The position numbers and the translations under genes are program-made. From the NCBI GenBank assembly GCA_037039685.1, contig JAWNGF010000012.1:496001-560000 (forward strand): a stretch of 64,000 bases of DNA, written 5' to 3'. Positions 60,255-64,000 of this stretch are shown here, in pieces. The notes beneath the pieces were generated by a model. It was not told the DNA's origin and made no database searches. It worked only from the letters and a program-made list of their open reading frames with translations. The DNA is from Ceratobasidium sp. AG-K (taxonomy: Eukaryota; Basidiomycota; Agaricomycetes; Cantharellales; Ceratobasidiaceae). Position 1 is the first letter of the stretch, and the number at the start of each line of letters is the position of its first letter.

Positions 60255-61178
60255 TTTTGAGAGGTTGAATCAAACCAAATGTAGATTAGTTCTATAATGC
60301 AACTACACGATTTTTAATGCCAGATAGGTGTTGTATTAGCTGGCCAGGCCATGTCACACTACTGGATAAGCAAGATACACATTTAAGGACCTTGCATGTA
60401 CTCGGTGTCCATGCTCTGATCAATAACCCACCAGTTTTTGGTCATTGCAGACTTGCCTGATAACACACTTTATGCTGGCTGTGTCAATCACTTCCCCGCT
60501 TGAGAGCTATTCCTGTACAAAACTGCCGTGTATTCAGATGGGGTATTGACTTCAGTGAAAGCCTCCAAAACCAAGGCAAGCAAAAGTGTGTGAGCTTGGT
60601 TGTTGGGGTTAATGGTGGAATAGGGTGGAATAGGGCTAGTAAATGGGTGCTGAAGCTGTCCATAAAAGACTGTGGGATAGAATTGGAGAGCACAGGGAGG
60701 GGGAGGGGTGGATTGGGGTGTTCAGGAATGTTGTTGAACATGGGGTGCATCCCAGACTCGGACCGGGCCCTGGCAGCTGCACTGCACAAATTGTGCAGCT
60801 CTCTACTAGACAAGCAATGGCAAATTCTCTCACTAAGCTAATGTAGATTCAAAACATGAACATTTTATTAACAATGAGGTTGGAGTGCTCACCATATCCT
60901 TGCCAGGTGGTCTGCTAAATTGTGTCGCTTTTATCACCAATTCCCCCAAAGGTCATGCATGCATGTCTTGGTTGTCACCAGCTTGTGAATGGTGCAGTTG
61001 CCAAAATTACATCCGACTCCTCCTTTTCCCATTGGTGTGGCGGAACAAGCAGAGGCGGCCAATTTTTGGATGTGTGGTGGGTCGCCACTTAAGCCCCGCC
61101 AAGTCTATATATACAGCCCGACTCAGCGCATGCATCCCCCCTTCCTCCCAGCCACCCCTGGCTCCAGTTGACTGCCAA

Positions 61179-61925
61179 ATGACCTCCTTAGATTGCTTGG
61201 GTGCCTTAATCAACTCACGGTAAGTTTATCCCTTGGTTCTGAATATGTGGTTATTATTGCTGACTTTGAACCACAATACACCCGCACACAGCATTAATTT
61301 CGCTCTCACACACCAAATCCCCCAGTTTCAATGTGTTTCTCTGTCTCAGTAAGTACAAAGCTTGCTTATAGTTTATCTTGTTGTTTGACACGATCTGATG
61401 CATCTATCCACATCTTCCCCTGGTAACAGTGCATTTAGCATTTATGATGTCGTTGGTGAATCCCCCCCATCCTGGCACCACATTGAAGTCTGGTGCCAAC
61501 AGTCACCCTCATGGCATTGTCATACACGTGGGCAATGGCAGTAAGTACTATCAAGATTTATTTCCTGATCTTGTGGCTGATCACAATCAGGTCTTGAGAC
61601 GGTGGAGTACCACAAGAGTAACGCTGGTGTTCCCATTACAAACGCCAAGTTCCCTCAACTACAACAGACACGGAGGCTTTGGATACCAAGAGTAAGTCAT
61701 ATTTAATTTTGTATTTACATTTTAGTTGTGGGGTTCGCTCAGAAGCTGACCCCAACCCAAAAGCAAGTGGCGACCAGGGCTGCCCAGCTTGACAACCCGT
61801 CAATCTCTGACACCCCACCAGCAGTAAAGCAGTGCAAGAACAGCAAGAACAACACAACTGCCCCAGTGGCAACCCACACGGCCAAGGAGGAGCTCACCAA
61901 GTTGGTCATCAAGCAGGGCTGGTAA
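61179..61925 (+). CDS. possible unknown gene or transposon remnant
   Basis: Open stretches separated by plausible short introns: MTSLDCLGALINSR (ATG 61179, donor gtaagt); MSLVNPPHPGTTLKSGANSH and GIVIHVGNG; after an intron, SLETVEYHKSNAGVPITNAK and QTRRLWIPR; after another, FAQKLTPTQKQVATRAAQLD, HTAKEELTKLVIKQGW, with a donor gtaagt at 61923. The last three blocks join in phase; the first does not join cleanly. No domain recognised. Position between repeats suggests it may belong to a mobile element. Confidence 0.3.
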
Positions 61926-62526
61926 GTGCCTTGCGCTCTGAGAGCTCTTATAAGTCATGATGACAACTTTAGTTTAACACAAGCAACCAAGTCATCTGTT
62001 CCTAATGGTTCAGGTCCAACTTTCAGCCCCTTGGCTGCTTTGTCCTAAAGCCCATTCATTTCCTATTCGCTATTTGGTGAGTTTTGATTTCCCAAGTTTT
62101 TGTTGTGTTCATGCTGAATTCCTCTCAATTCTAAATTTTTGCTATTTCTGTGTAGGTTGGTTTGTATGTATTTGCTCTCCCCAGATGATCTGCAATGACC
62201 CCCAGATCACCTGCATTTGACCCCTGGATTCCCATGGACACCCCAGTTTTTACTCCTATTTGTTTAGTTTCAATATGGCTCTCCTGCTTTTTATTTTGGA
62301 CTTCCCTGGACTCCCCTTCGAATCTCCCATATGTTACCCCCGGACTTGGCCTGCAATGCACTTTCCCTACGGACTTTTTGGGCCTTTCTTTTGGACCATC
62401 CGAGTGTATCAATCAGACTTTGTTAGTGTGTAATTCAATTGTTAATTATATTATAAAATTTTGTACACTTATCCAAGAGCAACTTGAGGACAATCCGGAG
62501 AAAACAAGTGTGACCGGCAAATCCAT

Positions 62527-62713
62527 ATGAGGAACAAAATCCTGGACAGTCTGGACCTCTGGACTGTCCAAGGGTCCGGATTTTGCTGCCAATCCGGACC
62601 TAAAGTCCCTATGGCCGTCCTAGTGCACCAGACTGGACCTTACCCCCGGATGCTCCGCAAGTTGCACACAGATTTCCTCCTTCCAGATCGTCCAGAAGTG
62701 GGGGGTCTACAGT
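62527..62713. repeat. TCCGGA-rich repeat, right block
   Basis: Related to 60052-60254. Contains GACAGTCTGGACCTCTGGAC then CTGTCC (an imperfect dyad), GGGTCCGGATTTTGCTGCCA, and ends CTTCCAGATCGTCCAGAAGT, the inverted match to the left block. The retrotransposon LTR begins directly after it. Confidence 0.45.
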
Positions 62714-63162
62714 TGTTGTAAGCTTCTTCTTAATGGCTATGAGACAAGCCGCAAGGGAGAGTGGACGGCACTAAGACCTAAGTGACCTCTTGAACCGCAA
62801 CACACTTAAGTGTCTGTAGGCTCTAAAGGGTAGGGGTGGTTCTAAGTGTCACTCAAAAGGGATGTCTTGATGAGACAAAACAAGCTGGGGTTACCAGGCT
62901 TGTTGGTCCTCTATATATATTAAGAAAAGGGCCAAGTCATACAAGGCGCAGCCACACAAGTCAAACAAAGCAGCCAGTCAGGAGTGTCCATGTGAGTCAT
63001 GCTGTATGAACAGACATGACTCGTACAAAGCACAGCCGTGTTACACAATGTAACAGAATAACCACAAGAAGGTGGCAACGCGGCAAACGGAAACACAACA
63101 CACAGGAGGGAACAGGCGAGCAAGACAATAGGCGAGACAATGGAGAGAGCTGGCTTGCGACA
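62714..63162 (-). mobile_element. 3' LTR of a retrotransposon
   Basis: On the minus strand it begins TGTCGCAAGCCAGC and ends GCTTACAACA, so it has TG..CA ends, and is 449 bases long. A TATA box (TTAATATATATAG, complement of 62914-62926) lies in the middle as expected for the U3/R boundary. A polypurine tract sits just upstream in the element's orientation. The internal region and other LTR lie to the right, past the window end. The superfamily cannot be decided because no Pol motif is in view. Confidence 0.72.
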
Positions 63163-63176
63163 TTACTCCCCCCTAA
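63163..63176 (-). other. polypurine tract
   Basis: Minus strand reads TTAGGGGGGAGTAA immediately before the LTR TG. It is the plus-strand-synthesis primer site expected at the 3' end of an LTR element. Confidence 0.65.
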
Positions 63177-63204
63177 GAGTCCGTCTAGGGGACCTGGATG
63201 GGCT

Positions 63205-63969
63205 CTACTGGATCTTGCAATCCCTGCTTTTGGCAAGCATGTGTTCTTCCAGCCCCTTGTCCTTGTTGATGGTTAAGTCAATGGGATTGAACACAGTGTT
63301 ACCTGGTTCGTCCAAGAATTTCTCCCATTCTTCCCATGTCTCCTCCCTTGTCCAGTCAGCCTTGGACCAGTCCAAAACCCTCTTCTGGGCTCCCACAAAC
63401 TCCTCATCCCATTGTTGCATGTCTGGCTCCACCTCCTTCCATGCTGACACGTCCGCCTCCTCCCACTTCCACCAGTTCAGCGCCCATTCAAATTTTTCCT
63501 TCTGATACCTTCCCCTTTCCATCTTCCAGTCACTCAGGTCCCTTTCATAGTTGGCGTCCCAGGCATTGTTCCACCTAGGTTGGAGCATTGGTTGTCTTCC
63601 GTCGTACCCCGGTACCCACTCGCTTGAGTATGCCCCTTCTTGTCCCCATTTGACCACCCCAAGCATATGGGTGGAGAGGAGGACGACCTCCGAAACCTGG
63701 AACGCGGCGCACCCTTGACAAACATAGATGTCCTTCCATAGTAGTTGCATCTGTGTTGGCCATTTCTTTCCCACCCACTGGAATTCTCCCAGGTCTGAGT
63801 GCAGGATGTCGTCCAATGCCCTGAAGTGCATTCTTCCGGAGCTCTGCTGCAACCTCTTGAAGATGTAGAGGGCTGCTCCAGAATTGAGGATCCTGGCAGT
63901 AGCGAAGGCAGGTCCTTTGAGAACGTGGACGAGGCTGTTGGAGATGGTAGCACAGGTGACGGCAGGCAT
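63205..63969 (-). CDS. Trp-rich ORF at the 3' end of an LTR retrotransposon
   Basis: ATG complement 63967-63969 (MPAVTCATISNSLVHVLKGP). 254 codons, single exon, TAA-type stop at 63205, only 28 bases before the polypurine tract. N-terminal half: SSGRMHFRALDDILHSDLGE, KWPTQMQLLWKDIYVCQGCA, VVLLSTHMLGVVKWGQEG. C-terminal half is acidic and Trp-rich with a loose DWK.E...Y..E...W..WW repeat (ERDLSDWKMERGRYQKEKFE, WALNWWKWEEADVSAWKEVE, TREETWEEWEKFLDEP). It does not look like protease, reverse transcriptase, integrase or chromodomain. An upstream exon or alternative start beyond the window is possible. Function unknown. Confidence 0.6.
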   Translation of the reverse strand: MPAVTCATISNSLVHVLKGPAFATARILNSGAALYIFKRLQQSSGRMHFRALDDILHSDLGEFQWVGKKWPTQMQLLWKDIYVCQGCAAFQVSEVVLLSTHMLGVVKWGQEGAYSSEWVPGYDGRQPMLQPRWNNAWDANYERDLSDWKMERGRYQKEKFEWALNWWKWEEADVSAWKEVEPDMQQWDEEFVGAQKRVLDWSKADWTREETWEEWEKFLDEPGNTVFNPIDLTINKDKGLEEHMLAKSRDCKIQ

Positions 63970-64000
63970 TGTGGAGAGCAAAAAAAATTAAGAGCGTAGA

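Larger units (their letters stand above)
58861..61178. other. repeat-rich intergenic region
   Basis: Contains a small foldback (59384-59470) and a TCCGGA-rich block (60052-60254). An open stretch at 60500-60841 ends RALAAALHKLCSSLLDKQWQ and has no known domain. Base composition becomes less C-ending and more AT-rich than in the conserved genes, fitting transposon-derived sequence. Confidence 0.4.

Overview
The window is nuclear DNA from a filamentous basidiomycete. Genes are cut by many 50-60 nt introns (GT..AG, donors mostly gtgagt, gtaagt or gtacgt), there are no operons, and the content is fungal: secreted GH10 xylanase, a secreted subtilisin, Fzo1, PHO80/PCL-type cyclin, TKL kinases with VHGDLK loops and small degenerate F-box paralogues. 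That mix, with the local gene-family expansions, looks like an Agaricomycete and most resembles Rhizoctonia (Cantharellales); the genus is an inference from protein style, not from a marker gene. Exon joins were read by eye, so internal splice sites are approximate unless stated.

Layout. 1-8.6 kb: 3' end of an unknown gene, a membrane-anchored amidohydrolase with micro-exons (minus), an unknown two-exon gene, an N-terminally eroded SKP1-like gene (minus), and a group II PLP decarboxylase. 9.3-20.4 kb: a cytosolic-type GH13 alpha-amylase, a small all-helical protein that resembles MLKL/HeLo-type N-terminal bundles, a cyclin with a Tyr/Pro-rich tail ending in a CaaX box, and a secreted subtilase (minus). 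21.6-34.6 kb: CCDC25/Jlp2, GH10 xylanase, two decayed F-box paralogues flanking an SDR-type NAD(P)-dependent reductase, and RPAP1. 35.2-39.5 kb: a gene whose frame can be followed through two TKL kinase domains, then gluconokinase.

40-54 kb is an accessory-like zone. It holds three members (plus one fragment) of what I read as one fold: an HEF strand followed about 100 residues later by an NCY helix, an order expected for circularly permuted papain-like (LRAT/NlpC-P60-type) proteins. One member lies in a roughly 3 kb direct tandem duplication whose second copy has lost the Cys and gained stop codons. The mitofusin FZO1 sits between them and shows an apparent one-base frameshift in a short G run.

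54.5-64 kb is repeat-rich: a duplicated Arg/Ser-rich gene pair, one copy cut by a 238 bp foldback element that supplies its stop codon; a second small foldback; TCCGGA-rich repeats; and the 3' end of a minus-strand LTR retrotransposon (LTR plus polypurine tract) carrying a Trp-rich ORF just before the tract. No tRNA, rRNA or CRISPR array was found.

Functionally the housekeeping genes are independent units (mitochondrial fusion, Pol II assembly, gluconate phosphorylation, SCF). The secreted subtilase and xylanase fit a plant- or litter-degrading lifestyle.
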